Source: Notolepis coatsorum (Eukaryota > Chordata > Actinopteri > Aulopiformes > Paralepididae). From it: a stretch of 64,000 bases of DNA. The stretch is taken from positions 80,038,878 through 80,102,877 of the forward strand of contig OZ020589.1 in the NCBI GenBank assembly GCA_963971535.1, read 5' to 3'. Made by a program: the position numbers and the translations under genes. This document shows, in pieces, positions 33,601 to 45,350 of the stretch. The notes beneath the pieces were generated by a model. It made no database searches, had not been told where the DNA came from, and saw nothing but the letters and a program-made list of their open reading frames with translations. How positions within the stretch are numbered: position 1 is the first letter of the stretch; each line of letters begins with the position of its first letter.

Positions 33601-34423
33601 GGAGCGGAAGTATTGTTATTATTATCCTAGCAGCCAACTTGTCTCGTCCGGTTCTGTGTTTTTGAGCTAATGATAAAACAAATGTTGAGATTGTTGGTGA
33701 ACAACTAACTTTAGGTTAGTTTTAACGTTAGCTACTAACGTTAGATGCAGCTACTACAGGCAATCAACGATGAGGAGGAAGCGTCAAAGCCGTATATAAT
33801 AGAATAGCCGTGGTGCGTAGGCACGAGAGCGCAACTCGATTACCTGTTATAATGAATTAATTCATGTTTAACTTGTCCCCGTGTCCAGTCCTTTGACCAC
33901 CCGTTCATTGTAAACAATGATGCATGTAATTGTATTAACGTTATTCTGTATTGTAGCTATGCTATATGTTGTATTTAGTTTGTTAGCTATTTAGCTAATG
34001 TTGTTGGCATTGAATGGGCATCAACAAACGCTAGATCTTTAATCTTTATTTAGCAGTCCAGTTTCTCCGGGCAGTAGCGAGTAACTACTTGGGTCTAAAA
34101 ATAGCTAACGTTACACTACAAATAACGCTACTTGGTTAAAAGGAGCAACACTATTGAGTAGGGCTGCAACGATTAGTCGACATAATCGACGACGTCGATT
34201 ATAAAAAAATCGTCGACGAGAAATTGTTGCGTCGATTAGTCATTAAAATCTTTTTTTTTTTTTTTTTTTTGTGCACTACCTATCTTTGTGAGAGTGGCTT
34301 CTCAGGGTTCCAGACAACATCATAACATGATGATCCCATAGCAAATGTTGGACATTGAAAACATTGTTCCCCTGCAGGAGATGATGATCAGACTAGACAC
34401 ACAATACATTACACACGCATTCC

Positions 34424-34805
34424 TCTCACTCACACACAGCGATCAGAGTAAGACACACACATACACACTCCTCTCACTCACACACAGCGATCAGAGTAAG
34501 ACACACACACATACACACTCCTCTCACTCACACACAGCGATCAGAGTAAGACACACACACATTCACACTCCTCTCTCACACAGCGATCAGAGTAAGACAC
34601 ACACACATTCACACTCCTCTCACTCACACACAGCGATCAGAGTAAGACACACACACATACACAAATTACACAGTACACACCTCTCACTCACACAGCGATC
34701 AGAGTAAGACACACACAAATTACACAGTACACACACTCCTCTCACTCACACAGCGATCAGAGTAAGACACACACACATACACACACACACGGACTCCTCT
34801 CACAC
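34424..34805 (+). repeat. CA-rich minisatellite, period about 60 bp
   Basis: At least seven irregular copies of ctcctctcactcacacacag followed by cgatcagagtaagacacaca, with CA-length variation between copies. The ORF across it is a repeat artefact. Confidence 0.9.
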
Positions 34806-34827
34806 ACAGCAAACAAAAGTTATTTAA

Positions 34828-35778
34828 CACTTTGGTTGCCTAAGGTTAAATTAATGATATACCATAGATTGCCAGCGCTATTTGTCTATGGAGAAAGTCC
34901 CCTTCTTTGCAGGGCTATAACTTTTTAAATTCTATTGCTACATTGCCATTATTAGGGCCCATTCAAAGTCCTATATGTATTGTTCATTGTGTAGCAACGT
35001 TAAACTTTTTCATTCACATATTCATAGTAAAGTATGGTCTAATGTATAAGTATGTTTTCATCTCTTTCTGCAGCTTTCTCCAGAACGTGATATATAGCCC
35101 CAAATGCATTATATTGATGATGAAATACAGTTTGATGGCAATCAGCGCGATATAAAAAATTCCAACTAGACGTACTTCTAGAAGTTACTACACGTCATCT
35201 GATGTTGACCGGATGGGCGAGGGGGCGTTTATAATTCCGTGGGCAGCGTTATACCAATCATCTAATGTGGGTCAAATGTTGATAATATCAGTTATTATCG
35301 AAGACGGTAACGTTACACGCTGAAACTCACCCCAGTCTCCGCGCGCCGTTGGGCGATCATCGTCGAGTAGAAATTTTATCATTATGGGATATATTATTAC
35401 CCGATCCATCTCCAGCTTGTATAATGGTATATACGTCCAAATCATGTTGTTTATCGAGTTATTGGCAATCGATCGCTATGTAGTGTGACGAGCTAGAGTG
35501 CCGGAACCTATCCCGAGTGGCCGGAAGCAATACGGACATCTAGCACAACCTCTACTGCGCTTCCTGTTAAGCGGTTGCGCGATCGGCCACCAGATGGCGC
35601 TCCTGAACCGCCAGAGAGCTCAGTGGGTCCTGCTGGTGGATCTCAGGCCAGCGGAGGGACATTATGAATCCGATCGCAGATTTTTGAAATATTGATATAA
35701 AGACGACGTACAGCGTCCCCCGGCAACTTTAGCATGGCCAGCAAAGACGTCTAAAGACGGGTCCTGGCAGTCAAAGTG
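34828..35778. mobile_element. piggyBac-like element B2, 951 bp
   Basis: TTAA at 34824-34827 and 35779-35782; ends CACTTTGGTTGCCTAAGG and GGCAGTCAAAGTG. Opposite orientation to B1, exactly the same length. A third, right-truncated copy is at 53873. Confidence 0.87.
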
Positions 35779-36420
35779 TTAAAGTACACTTCCACTTTAA
35801 TTTGTATTATTTAATTTATTTATCTTGTTATGAGTGATTGCTGTATTGTTCTTCAAATACATTTTCATTTAAAGTGGCTTAAAGATCCAAATTCAAATGT
35901 TTCATGAGTCATTATTTTAATTTGCTATGGGATCATCATGTTATGATGTTGTTGTTTGGTCCTGACAAGAGTCTCAAAGTCTGGGGTGATGGTAGACAAG
36001 CAACTCTGAGGTCATGCTCAATGTCCAATCTGTTCCTCTGCTCTGTCTTCAGCTGGACCAGAGCTGAGAAGCCACTTTCACAAAGATAGGTAATAAAAAA
36101 AAAAAAAGAAAAAAAAAAAAATCCTTTTCGACTAATCGAAAAAATAATCGGCAGATTAGTCGACTACCAAATTAGTCATTAGTTGCAGCCCTACTATTGA
36201 GAAATGTAGTTAAGCTATGCCCCACGGAGCTCCCGTGCTGTGCTCTAGTAACGCCAGCGGCCCCCCACACGGAGAGTGACTGACGAGGGGTACTGGTTCC
36301 GCCTCATTAAAACAAACGCGCAAATAGCAATTAATCGCTCCTGTCAAAATCATTGCATTCATTTTAATTATCGCGCCGATTAATCGATTTATTGCTTATC
36401 GCGGCAGGCCTAGCTCTAAC

Positions 36421-36685
36421 ATAGTCCTGTGTGAGATGGTGGCTATGGTTATACGTTAGCCAGTAATCTAATATTCCAGTATTGGGATCAAAGATTAAAG
36501 TAATCCAGTGCATACCAGGAGTGTTCAACTTTTCATTAATATTTATTGCATAGAATCTTTTGGGGAAAATACTTGTGGCACATTTTGATAAAAATATCTC
36601 CATTTAATGGACACTCGGTTGAATTGCGACCCTGCACTCTTCCATCACATGTGCATATGGTGCTCAGCATCTTGGCCACTAATGC
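36421..36685. other. Intron sequence between elements
   Basis: About 265 bp with no element boundary or coding signal recognised. Confidence 0.4.
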
Positions 36686-36693
36686 AATGCAAT

Positions 36694-37882
36694 TAGGGAT
36701 GCACAATAATTATCGGGCCGATATCAGCAATTATGACGTCATCCCGATAAACCCGATAACGTTATTAATAGCTCCGATAATATAATATATTTTTTGGTAA
36801 AAAAAATGCGGTGTGGGTGAATTTGGATGAAGTGCGTTTGTTTTGACTGTCGGCTCCTCCCGTTTTGCCAGTACTGTGGTACGACTGGTAGCGTGTGGTT
36901 TAGGAACAGGGCGTTTTACACAAATCCAGCGCTCCCTTTCTTGGCTGTGACGTAGCCACGTACGTTTCTTGAAAGCAGCGCGGATGTAAACAAAAATGGC
37001 GACGCTAGTGGGGATTGTTTCAGAGGGGAAAAGTTCGCTTGCTATTTGTAATAAATGCAATGCAGAAGTTCCACGAGGAGGGAAAAGTGCAGCGGCTTGT
37101 GATACATCCAACCTAGCAGGTCACCTGCGGCATCACCACCGCTGCGATGGTGTGTTATTGTGTTAACTTAAAAGCCTGCGACGACGCGGGGAGCTAAGCA
37201 AAGCTAGCCCCTTTCATGGCTGATGCAACCCTTGGTTGAATACGCAGTCACTTATTGCTCCGTAGTAGCCAGGTTAATTTGCACCACCAAGGACTGCTTA
37301 AAAGCTAGCGGCTTGAGCCCTTGGGTCATTGCTGTCAAACTTCTTTAATTTAGCAAATGACTATGTCAATAGGTACAAGCGTGCTCGCACCGTCGGCGTA
37401 GGCTTCTAACACCATCGCAGCGGTGGTGATGCCGCAGGCGACCTGCTAGGCTATGTGTCCACTCAAAGCCTTTCTTTCAAGGCGGACAGCTTTGAAAAAA
37501 GAAGAAGAAAAAGCTTCGAGCATCTTAGGTTGGATGTATTATAAGTTGTTGACGGATTGTGAATTTTCATTTGGAAAAATAAATATGGTCACTTTATCAG
37601 TCAAAACTGTTGTCTTGGCTTTTGTTTCTGTTGTCTGGTTAGGTCAAAACTACAGGAATATACATTTAAGTTGGTGTTAAGTTATTGTCCTGGGAAGTCT
37701 TTTCATGTATTATTATTATTATTGTATTGTGATATGTTTTGTTTCATGTTGGAAAAAAAAAGAAAAGAAAATTGATAAAAAAAATATATACATTAACATT
37801 TGTTTTTAATACAATAAATATCGGCTTGAGGAGCATAAAGTTATCGGTATCGGTGTCAAAAAATCAATATCGTGCATCCCTA
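36694..37882 (+). mobile_element. hAT element with BED exon (TAGGGATGCACAATAATTATCGG)
   Basis: Ends TAGGGATGCACAATAATTAT and AATATCGTGCATCCCTA, perfect TSD AATGCAAT (36686-36693 and 37883-37890). It keeps a BED zinc-finger exon (36996-37166). 37102-37150 and 37406-37452 are mutual reverse complements (ggcatcaccaccgctgcgat). Confidence 0.92.
36996..37166 (+). pseudogene. hAT transposase BED zinc-finger exon
   Basis: 56 codons from ATG to TAA: MATLVGIVSEGKSSLAICNK, CNAEVPRGGKSAAACDTSNL, AGHLRHHHRCDGVLLC. The CxxC pair, a linker of about 20 residues and the NLAGHLRHHH helix form the BED-type DNA-binding finger found at the N-terminus of hAT transposases. Catalytic and dimerisation domains are absent from the rest of the element, so it is non-autonomous. 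The last residues may be intron read-through. Confidence 0.75.
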
Positions 37883-37890
37883 AATGCAAT

Positions 37891-38050
37891 GCCACATTAA
37901 TATTATTGGATGTATAGAGTCCTTACCTGGTCTCTGATGTAATGCAAAAAAAAGAATCCAATTATCTGATCGCCATTCCAAATACTGCTCGTGGAAAAAA
38001 AACCATACACCATTTCTAATGGAGTGCAATACCGGCTGGCAGGCGTAGGC
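37891..38050. mobile_element. piggyBac-like A-family internal fragment
   Basis: gtccttacctggtctctgat and atctgatcgccattccaaat, then gtgcaataccggc, match the interior of the A elements (25205-25460, 57340-57430). Ends of this copy not found. Confidence 0.6.
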
Positions 38051-39734
38051 TTTTTAGTATATCGCCATTATTATTATCGTTATTATTACATATAATACTC
38101 TCATATGCTATTTTCAATTAATATCATAAACAACATAAGGAATATTAGCATAATTTTGAGTGGACTGAAGGAATGAGTCAGCGTTAGTTTTAAATGCAAA
38201 TAATTTATTGAAACATAGAAGTGGGGTCGGGACACACACACACACTGTGTTTCAACTCGCCACCCCTGCATCATATTGTAGTCTGTCTTCAAACTTCCAC
38301 TCCTCTCGAAACTTTTTTTATATTTGAATATCAACATTATCTGTCCATCCTCAGTAATCCTCAGTTTACTATAATATACTCCTGTCCTGAGTCCTGACTA
38401 GTGACTCCGTTGTCTTTCCAAACGCACGCACACACACACACAGGAAAGGGGAGAGTGCCCCCCCCCCCCCCCCCCCATTTCCCTTTCCTCGGTGCTGTTC
38501 ACTAGGGGTGGGACGATACATCGATCCAGATCGATACATCGATGTAATTATCAACAATCGAATCGGATCGATGCGATGTAATAAGATCGATTCATATCGA
38601 TACTCTTATTTTGAAAATCCTGTGGCGAGTCTCATATCTGCCCAAGAACAACAGCAGTAGCTCCGTGTGTGTAGATGTTACAGCATAGCATTCTCCCTTT
38701 CTGTGTGTGTGTGTGTGTGCGCGCGTCTTTGGAAAGACAAGATGAGGTCAGAGGAGTTTGATGTTTAAATGTTATTTAAACATAAACAATATAATACATA
38801 ATACATGTAGGCCTATACATGATCATGCAACATCAACAAATTGTTGTAGGAACGGTTTGGGAGAGGGAGGTTGTGAGTTTTGAGTTCCAAAAAATGTAGC
38901 TTAAAGTTTAAAGCTCAATATATAAAAACGTGGCACTTTACAGTGAACAGGAGGTCTATTTGTATTAAAAACAATAGATTGATTTTCCTTTAAATGTCTG
39001 GAAGAGCTCAAAAATACAAATGTCAAATGATATTTTCATTACCTTTTTTTTGTTGATCTAAATGTTACCGATTGTGTTAAATGGGCATATGATATCATCT
39101 CATATCGATCGCAGGCACCTGAATCTAATCGTATCGTATTGTATCGTGAGAGACTTTGTGATATCGGCAAATATCGTATCGTTGTCCAAAGAATCGATAT
39201 CATATCGTATCATGATGAAACTGGTGATTCCCACCCCTACTGTTCACTATGGCTCTGCCTCGTCTGATCATCAGGATTAGCTTCTTGGCTTACGTTAACG
39301 TTGTAGTGATTGGTACATAAACGTTAATTTCGGGCGATGTGGGCATAAAGGAATGGCGACGGTGCAAAGCATGTAGCTGCATTGGACTCGTTGTGAGAAG
39401 AAAAAAAACATCACTGACTTATTTCGCGTCTGTAGGCGCACTGCTGTGTTAACGCTGCTCTGTTTTCAAGAAAGTGAAACACGGAGTGGGCGGATATCAT
39501 ATGACTCGGGTTTTCAAAATAAGAGCCATATGAACCTGAACGTTGCTAGCTGCCGGAGCCCAGATATTATGACTGGAGCTGCGCTTGGGGCGGCAATGAG
39601 ACCCGCACAGGATTTAAAAAATAAGAGTATCAATATGAACTACACGCCAGCTGGCGGGCAGACTATTATTTTTAGTCGCCAGATGGTAAATCTACACGCA
39701 TTTGGCGAATGGTGTGTAGTTATTTTGTTCCCTG
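38051..39734. mobile_element. hAT (TTTTGTTCCCTG end), left-truncated, filled copy
   Basis: Parallel to 40964-41905 along its length (shared agtatatcgccat, tgagtcagcgtta, aacgttaatttcggg and gctagctgccggagcccaga), ending TTATTTTGTTCCCTG. It differs by carrying the hAT at 38503-39239. Its left terminus is missing, replaced by A-family sequence. Confidence 0.8.
38503..39239. mobile_element. hAT element (TAGGGGTGGGACGATAC ends)
   Basis: Left TAGGGGTGGGACGATAC, right GGTGATTCCCACCCCTA; perfect TSD CTGTTCAC (38495-38502 and 39240-39247). The paralogous site near 41398-41405 (CTGTTTAC) is empty. Subterminal atcgat-rich repeats on both sides. Confidence 0.93.
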
Positions 39735-39972
39735 AGTGCAGCCACACACGGCTTTCTGTGAATATTCATGACCCCTAGTGGGAGAGAGCTGCTGAGTCTG
39801 GTGAGCCCCTGAACTTTCCTCTAGTGCCAGCATATGGACTTATAGCCTGGGTCTGTTGAGACTCTCGTTTCTGTCATCTACTCAATAAAATGTTCCATGT
39901 GAAAGTAACTGCAAAGTGGGGAGATTGTTAGGCCTTGGTGGAGGTCTGTGCTCTGCTAGTTTGCCATGTAAT
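39735..39972. other. Intron sequence between elements
   Basis: No boundary or coding signal recognised; AATAAAA at 39886. Confidence 0.35.
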
Positions 39973-40862
39973 CTAGGGGTCCGCAAAGACAATTTCAAAC
40001 TAGAAATGGTAACAACAGCTGACCTGAGGTACTCAAAAAACTGAGCACCCTCCAACCTAACAAGGCCACTGGCCATGACAATATCGCCTCCAAATTCCTC
40101 ACAGACTCAGCAGCCGCCATCACCCCAGTCATCACACACATAATAAATGCAATCCTACCTGGAGGGGAGAAAACAGATGGTGGCGGTAAACGGTACCCTA
40201 TCCCCCCCCTCCCAGTGAGCTGTGGTGTTCCACAAGGAAGCATACTACGACCGCTACTGTTCCTAATTCATGCAAATTACATGTCGTCAGCTTGTGACTG
40301 CAACTTGTTCCTGTTCGCGGACGACTCAGCCCTGCTGGTCTCTGACAAGAACAAGTTACAGGTTGAAAAAACCCTCAGCTCGGAACTAGGCAAAATCTGC
40401 ATCTGGCTCGCTGATAACAAACTATCATTACACCTGGGTAAAACAGAGTCTATTCTCTTTGGTTCAAATAACAAACTCGGCAAGACCGACGGCTTCTCAG
40501 TTACAGTGGGTGACAATATTGTCACAAGGAAAGATGAAATTACATACCTAGGTTCCATCCTAGAGGCAAGTCTTTCCTGTGACAAAACGGCATCCAATGT
40601 AATAAAAAAAAGTCAACCAACGAACTCGATTCTTGTACCGGATCTCTGGTAAACAAGAATACCCTGAAGACTCTGGCAGGAGCACTCATTCAAGGGTACT
40701 ACGACTATGCTTGCACATGGTACCAAAGCACCTCAAAGGCGCTAAAAACAAAATTACAAACATCTCAAAACAAACTGGTCAGACTACTGCTTGACCTTAC
40801 TCCTAGAACCCACCTCACCCCTGCCGGCCTGCCCACTTTGACAACCTAGGATGGCTTAGAGT

Positions 40863-41905
40863 CAGGGAACAAACGTAACTTTTTGACTTACCAGCCATTT
40901 GGCTGGTAGATTTTTAAAAGTACCAGCCGGGCAGATTTTTTACTAGCCAAAAATTATAAATAGCTTTTTAGTATATCGCCATGTGTTATTATTACATATA
41001 ATACTCTCATATGCTATTTTCAATTAATATCATAAACAACATAAGGAATATTAGCATAATTTTGAGTGGACTGAAGGAATGAGTCAGCGTTAATAGTTTT
41101 AAATGCAAATAATTTATTGAAACATAGAAGTGGGGTCGGGACACACACACACACACTGTGTTTCAACTCACCACCCCTGCATCATATTGTAGTCTGTCTT
41201 CAAACTTCCACTCCTCTCAAAAAAATTTATATTTGAATATCAACATTATCTGTCCATCCTCAGTAATCCTCAGTTTACTATAATATACTCCTGTCCTGAG
41301 TCCTGACTAGTGACTCCGTCGTCTTTCCAAACGCACGCACACACACACACACACAGGGAAGGGGAGAGTGCCCCCCCCCCATTTCCCTTTCCTCAGTGCT
41401 GTTTACTGTGGCTCTGCCTCGTCTGATCATCAGGATTAGCTTGTTAGCTGACGTTAACGTTGTAGTGATTGGTACATAAACGTTAATTTCGGGTGATGTG
41501 GGCATAAAGGAATGGCGACGGTGCAAAGCATGTAGCTGCATTGGACTCGTTGTGAGAAGAAAAAAAACATCAGACTTATTTCGCGTCTGTAGGCTCACTG
41601 CTGTGTTAACGCTGCTCTGTTTACAACGCTGCTCTGTTTTCAAGAAACAACACGGACTGGGCGGATATCATATGACTCGCGGAGTTGCTAGAGGGTTCAT
41701 ATTAACCTGAACGTTGCTAGCTGCCGGAGCCCAGATATTATGACTGGAGCTGCGCTTGGGGGGGCAATGAGACCCGCACAGGATTTTCAAAATAAGAGTA
41801 TCGATATGAATTACACGCCAGCTGGCGGGCAGACTATTATTTTTAGACGCCAGACGGTAAATCTACACGCATTTGGCGATGGGCGCCCAGTTATTTTGTT
41901 CCCTG
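40863..41905. mobile_element. hAT (CAGGGAACAAA ends), empty-site copy
   Basis: Ends CAGGGAACAAACGTAAC and TTATTTTGTTCCCTG, perfect TSD CTTAGAGT (40855-40862 and 41906-41913), interrupting the LINE. C-run 41371-41381 and a CA tract at 41338-41355. It lacks the insertion found in the paralogue at 38503-39239. Confidence 0.93.
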
Positions 41906-42135
41906 CTTAGAGTAGACGACAGAGTACAGCAACTTGCAATGGGCCTGGTCTACAAGATACACTACACGACTAAGGTACCCATGTACATGTCAAAATACTT
42001 CCCAAAGGTCAGTGAATACCACGACCACAACACCAGAGGGAGCTCCACAAATCATGTTAAACCCAGATTCGGCTCAAACAAGGGACTAAACATGTTTCGC
42101 AATTATGCCACATCAATGTGGAACACCCTACCCAC

Positions 42136-42515
42136 TAGGGATGGGTACCGAATTCGGTACTTTTGAGGTACCGAACCGAAACACGTCGGTACTACAGAGT
42201 ATCGAATCAAGTGAGAAACCAATTTTTTTTTTTTTCTTTTTTTTTTACTTTTTTCTTTTCATGTCAACGTTCACACGCACAATATATGTTTACCTAGGAT
42301 TTGACTTGATTCAACAACAAAGCAGTCTGAGCAATGGCAAGCCGAAAACTGTCGAAATTGTAGTTATTTGAAGTTTGGATTTTTTTTTACGACTGAGGTA
42401 GGTAAATAAAATTTCTTGAGACTAAAGTACAGAAAAAAGGTACCGTTGGGTACCGGTATCGATTCACAGGTACCGGTACCGGTATCGGTTCAAATGTGAA
42501 AGGTACCCATCCCTA
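42136..42515. mobile_element. hAT MITE, TAGGGATGGGTACC family (copy 1)
   Basis: TAGGGATGGGTACCGAATTC and AGGTACCCATCCCTA; perfect TSD CTACCCAC (42128-42135 and 42516-42523). Central poly-T and a conserved core (acgttcacacgcacaatata) shared with the copies at 44267 and 48600. Confidence 0.95.
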
Positions 42516-43304
42516 CTACCCACAGCTGTAAAGGAATGTGAATCACTACCCACTTTCAAAACCACTCTCAAAGAGCACCTACGAGAGACTGCAATTCGAA
42601 ACTGGCCTCTGTAAATGTCCTAACGCAACCCCCTCCAATGTACAATAAATGTCCTATTAAACCCAATAATACACAAGACCCTCTTCTTGGGACCAAGTAA
42701 GGTTTCGTCAATAATCCAATGTACAGTTACCCCCCCCCACCCACCCCGCCTACCCAACCCCCCCTACCCCACAGCCTCCTATGTACAGTTTCCCCCCCAC
42801 CCCACCCCACCTACCCAACCCCCCCCTCCACCCCACCTACCAACCTCCTACCTACCAACCTCCTCCAATGTACAGTTTCTTCAATTAAATGTATTTACCG
42901 GTACTCTCTTTTTTAGACTCTTCTTGTATCAAAAACAGTACTGTATTTGTAAATCTGGTATGTCATAAATGTATAGATGTAGCAGTACTGTCTATCTGTA
43001 TGTCATGTATGTCATGTTATGATGAATTGAAAATGGGGGACCCTGATGTAAACAAGACAAAGTCTTTCTCTGGTCTGCATCCCCTTAACAATTGTGTGTA
43101 TTGAGCTGTACTGTATTGTACCCATTCTGCAATCTGTTAATAACATTTTCTATCAATCAATCAGTCATGTTTCAGCCCATTGGCCCATGTCAGAATGGCT
43201 GGGCAGTGGGCACCCCTGGACTAGAACAGCATCAACACTTCTTGTTTTCACATCAACAACGTCACCATTTCAATGGCCCATTCTGGAGGAATACATGTAA
43301 GGCT

Positions 43305-43505
43305 GAGACGATATGCCATTTGGATATATCGATAAATCGGGACCAAATTATCGATAAATATCGATCTATTAGTATACATTTTATTTTTTATTTTATTTAA
43401 ATAACAAATTATGTTTATTTTGCAGCAATTCTTTGTTGTTGCCGCCATCTTTAGTGTTACAGATTTCCCCTTCAAAACGACCACAGTGATCCTTCTCATT
43501 TTATA
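43305..43505. mobile_element. Partial hAT of the TAGGGCTGGGCGATATG group
   Basis: Starts taaggctgagacgatatgcc and contains atcgataaat repeats and gcagcaattctttgttgttg ccgccatctttagtgttac, which also occurs at 61950-61990. Right terminus not identified. Confidence 0.55.
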
Positions 43506-43514
43506 GTCTGTGGG

Positions 43515-43640
43515 TCTCTGGATGTGATTTGATTTGATCTTTATTTATCTCGAACAACCATAAACACACAAACTTGAAATAACAAAAAATAACAAACTAA
43601 AACAAAAAATAAAATAAAATACAAATACAAAAATAAAATA
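43515..43640 (-). repeat. LINE 3' tail, minus strand
   Basis: tgatttgatttgatctttat followed by A-rich sequence, the reverse of an (ATCAA)n-tailed LINE end. At 43729 cagggctccagactaacttt looks like an isolated hAT end. Confidence 0.5.
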
Positions 43641-43990
43641 TATCTTCCTAGTTCCTAGACATGGAAGCAATTGTCAACATAGCTGGTTTTATTCGAGAAG
43701 GGACAGAAAGAAGCTAAGCTTATCAGGGCTCCAGACTAACTTTTTACATTGGTTGCACGATATGGGACACGTTGATATAGGGCTGGGCGATAAAACGATA
43801 ACGATAATTATCGCGATAAATTATTTCCTCGAAATATAGTATATAGAATATAGTTTCGATATATCGATTTTCCAAGCTTGGATATCAGCACACGCACTAA
43901 CAACCAATCAGGAATAGAGCTACGTTACGTGATGACGCGCTTACGCACCACATTTCCGAGGAGATTAGTTTAGCAACTTTAGTTAGGAAA

Positions 43991-44266
43991 ATGCATGAAA
44001 ATTCCAGTGAAGGAGATGGCAACAGCGAAGGAGATGACAACCCTACGCCTACGGCCACCGCAAGCCTTAGCGCCTCAAATGTAGAGGAAATTGTTAATAA
44101 GAAAGGTGTTTCGACGTCGGCAGTATGGACACATTTTGACTTTTTAAAGTCGGTCAAAAATCAGAGCAGCGTTCGCTGCAAACTGTCGACGACCGGTGCT
44201 AACAAAAACGGAGAACACAACAAACATGTTCTATCACCTAAAAGTTTATCACTCATTAGAGTACAC
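43991..44266 (+). pseudogene. hAT transposase N-terminal fragment (BED-like)
   Basis: Open from ATG: acidic start MHENSSEGDGNSEGDDNPTP, then NVEEIVNKKGVSTSAVWTHF and DFLKSVKNQSSVRCKL. The 'SAVWxHFxFxKxVxxxxxVRCKL' run is the beginning of a BED finger in ZBED-type hAT transposases. The second Cys and the His pair are lost: what follows (STTGANKNGEHNKHV) does not fit, implying deletion. The frame then runs into the MITE at 44267. Non-functional, and no catalytic domain in the element. Confidence 0.7.
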
Positions 44267-44618
44267 TAGGGATGGGTACCTTTCACATTTGAACCGGTAC
44301 CCAACGGTACGTTTTTTCTGTACTTTAGTCTCAAATTTTTTTATTTACCTACCTCAGTTGTAAAAAAAAAATCCAAACTTCAAATAACTACAATTTCGAC
44401 AGTTTTTGGCTTGCCATTGCTCCGACTGCTTTGTTGTTGAATCAAGTCAAATCCTAGGTAAGCATATATTGTGCGTGTGAACGTTGACATGAAAAGAAAA
44501 AAAGGTAAAAAAAATATTAAAATTTTTTTTCTCTCTATCTCACTTGAATAGATACTCGGTAGTACCGACGTGTTTCGGTTCGGTACCTTAAAAGTACCGA
44601 ATTCGGTACCCATCCCTA
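44267..44618. mobile_element. hAT MITE, TAGGGATGGGTACC family (copy 2, inverted)
   Basis: TAGGGATGGGTACCTTTCAC and TCGGTACCCATCCCTA; perfect TSD GAGTACAC (44259-44266 and 44619-44626). Nested inside the hAT at 43778-45043. Confidence 0.95.
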
Positions 44619-45059
44619 GAGTACACTGAATGCAAACGCATTCAGTCGGAAAGGAGTGGTGGCGTCAGCCGACAGCCACGAACATGAACCATTGAAGTTC
44701 GTGCTGCGCCTGGAACTGATGCAACTACCTATGCAAGTACCTCGCAGCAACAAACGCTGGAACAAAAGTTGGATCTAACAAAATGGATTTATATGGACAC
44801 ATTCATGGAGAATTCAACCCGGGACCACAAAGCGTCTCAAAGGGTTGGCTCGACACGCGGCGACTCTCCAACTCGTCTCGTAGTGACGTCTTCGTTCTAC
44901 CGCCGGTTCCAGGCATAAGAAGTTAATTAAACTTGACAGAAATAATTATTTCATGTATATCGACGATAATTATCGATATCGAGTGATATGAAAATTATTT
45001 TATTTTATCGCAATAACGTTTTTGGCCATATCGCCCAGCCCTACGTTGATATATAGGTG

Positions 45060-45350
45060 AAAACACCTCTGATTATCCCAATACTGGTAAAATAGATTCC
45101 TTACCTCAGATCAGATGTTCTCCAAAAGGATTATTCCAATTCCTGATCGCCATTCCAAATATCGATCGCGTTTATTGATCCAACGCTGGGTGCTCGAACA
45201 CATTATTCCACGCTGTTCTGCGGGACCACAAAGACTGCAATCGGCTCCAGTTACTTGCCTGAGAAGTAAAATGTGGATTCCGGACAGTTTTTTTCCCCAT
45301 GCGGTTCATTCAATCCATTCCAAAGGGGTGCAGTACCATCCGGGAGGCGT
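45060..45350. mobile_element. piggyBac-like A-family internal fragment
   Basis: attccttacctcagatcaga and cctgatcgccattccaaata resemble 25205-25290 and, inverted, 63215-63275. Ends not found; it runs into the palindrome arm at 45350. Confidence 0.5.

Larger units (their letters stand above)
34159..36193. mobile_element. hAT element (TAGGGCTGCAACGATTAGTCG ends)
   Basis: TAGGGCTGCAACGATTAGTC at the left and TAGTTGCAGCCCTA at the right, perfect TSD CTATTGAG (34151-34158 and 36194-36201). Subterminal regions are full of cgacgtcgat / attagtcga words. Interior: T-run, a CA-rich minisatellite (34424-34805) and TTAA element B2. No transposase. Confidence 0.9.
31508..36412. mobile_element. 4.9-kb hAT shell (TAGGCCTGCCACGATAA ends) full of insertions
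   Basis: Ends TAGGCCTGCCACGATAA and TTATCGCGGCAGGCCTA are inverted repeats. Flanks AGTCTAAC (31500-31507) and GCTCTAAC (36413-36420) agree at 6 of 8. Inside are a TTAA element at 31838-32788, a solo LTR at 32854-33318, and a second hAT at 34159-36193 that holds another TTAA element. No transposase found. Confidence 0.72.
39990..42620 (+). pseudogene. LINE RT (copy 3), disrupted
   Basis: Recognisable pieces: FKLEMVTT near 40000, [20 protein letters not shown] at about 40220, [57 protein letters not shown], then after the first hAT LRVDDRVQQLAMGLVYKIHY and YHDHNTRGSSTNHVKPRFGS. FADD is intact, but the block with the first catalytic Asp is deleted. There are frame changes near 40060, 40610 and 40815. 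Non-functional. Confidence 0.85.
39973..43164 (+). mobile_element. LINE copy 3 with internal deletion and two hAT insertions
   Basis: Same family as 3598-6296. It starts at ctaggggtccgcaaagac (in the linker/RT junction) and, after cacacacataataa (about 40143), jumps to tgcaatcctacctggagggg, dropping several hundred bases of RT. hAT insertions sit at 40863-41905 and 42136-42515. The 3'UTR has C-rich repeats (42717-42880), and the tail is at 43018-43164. Confidence 0.88.
43778..45043 (+). mobile_element. hAT element with BED-like ORF and nested MITE
   Basis: Ends TAGGGCTGGGCGATAAAAC and CCATATCGCCCAGCCCTA, perfect TSD CGTTGATA (43770-43777 and 45044-45051). It carries the N-terminal part of a hAT transposase (43991-44266), then the MITE 44267-44618, then more weakly coding sequence (ATTYASTSQQQTLEQKLDLT near 44710-44770). 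Confidence 0.93.

Noticed and set aside
34345-34707. 120-codon ORF
   Set aside because: Runs over the CA-rich minisatellite; composition follows the repeat.
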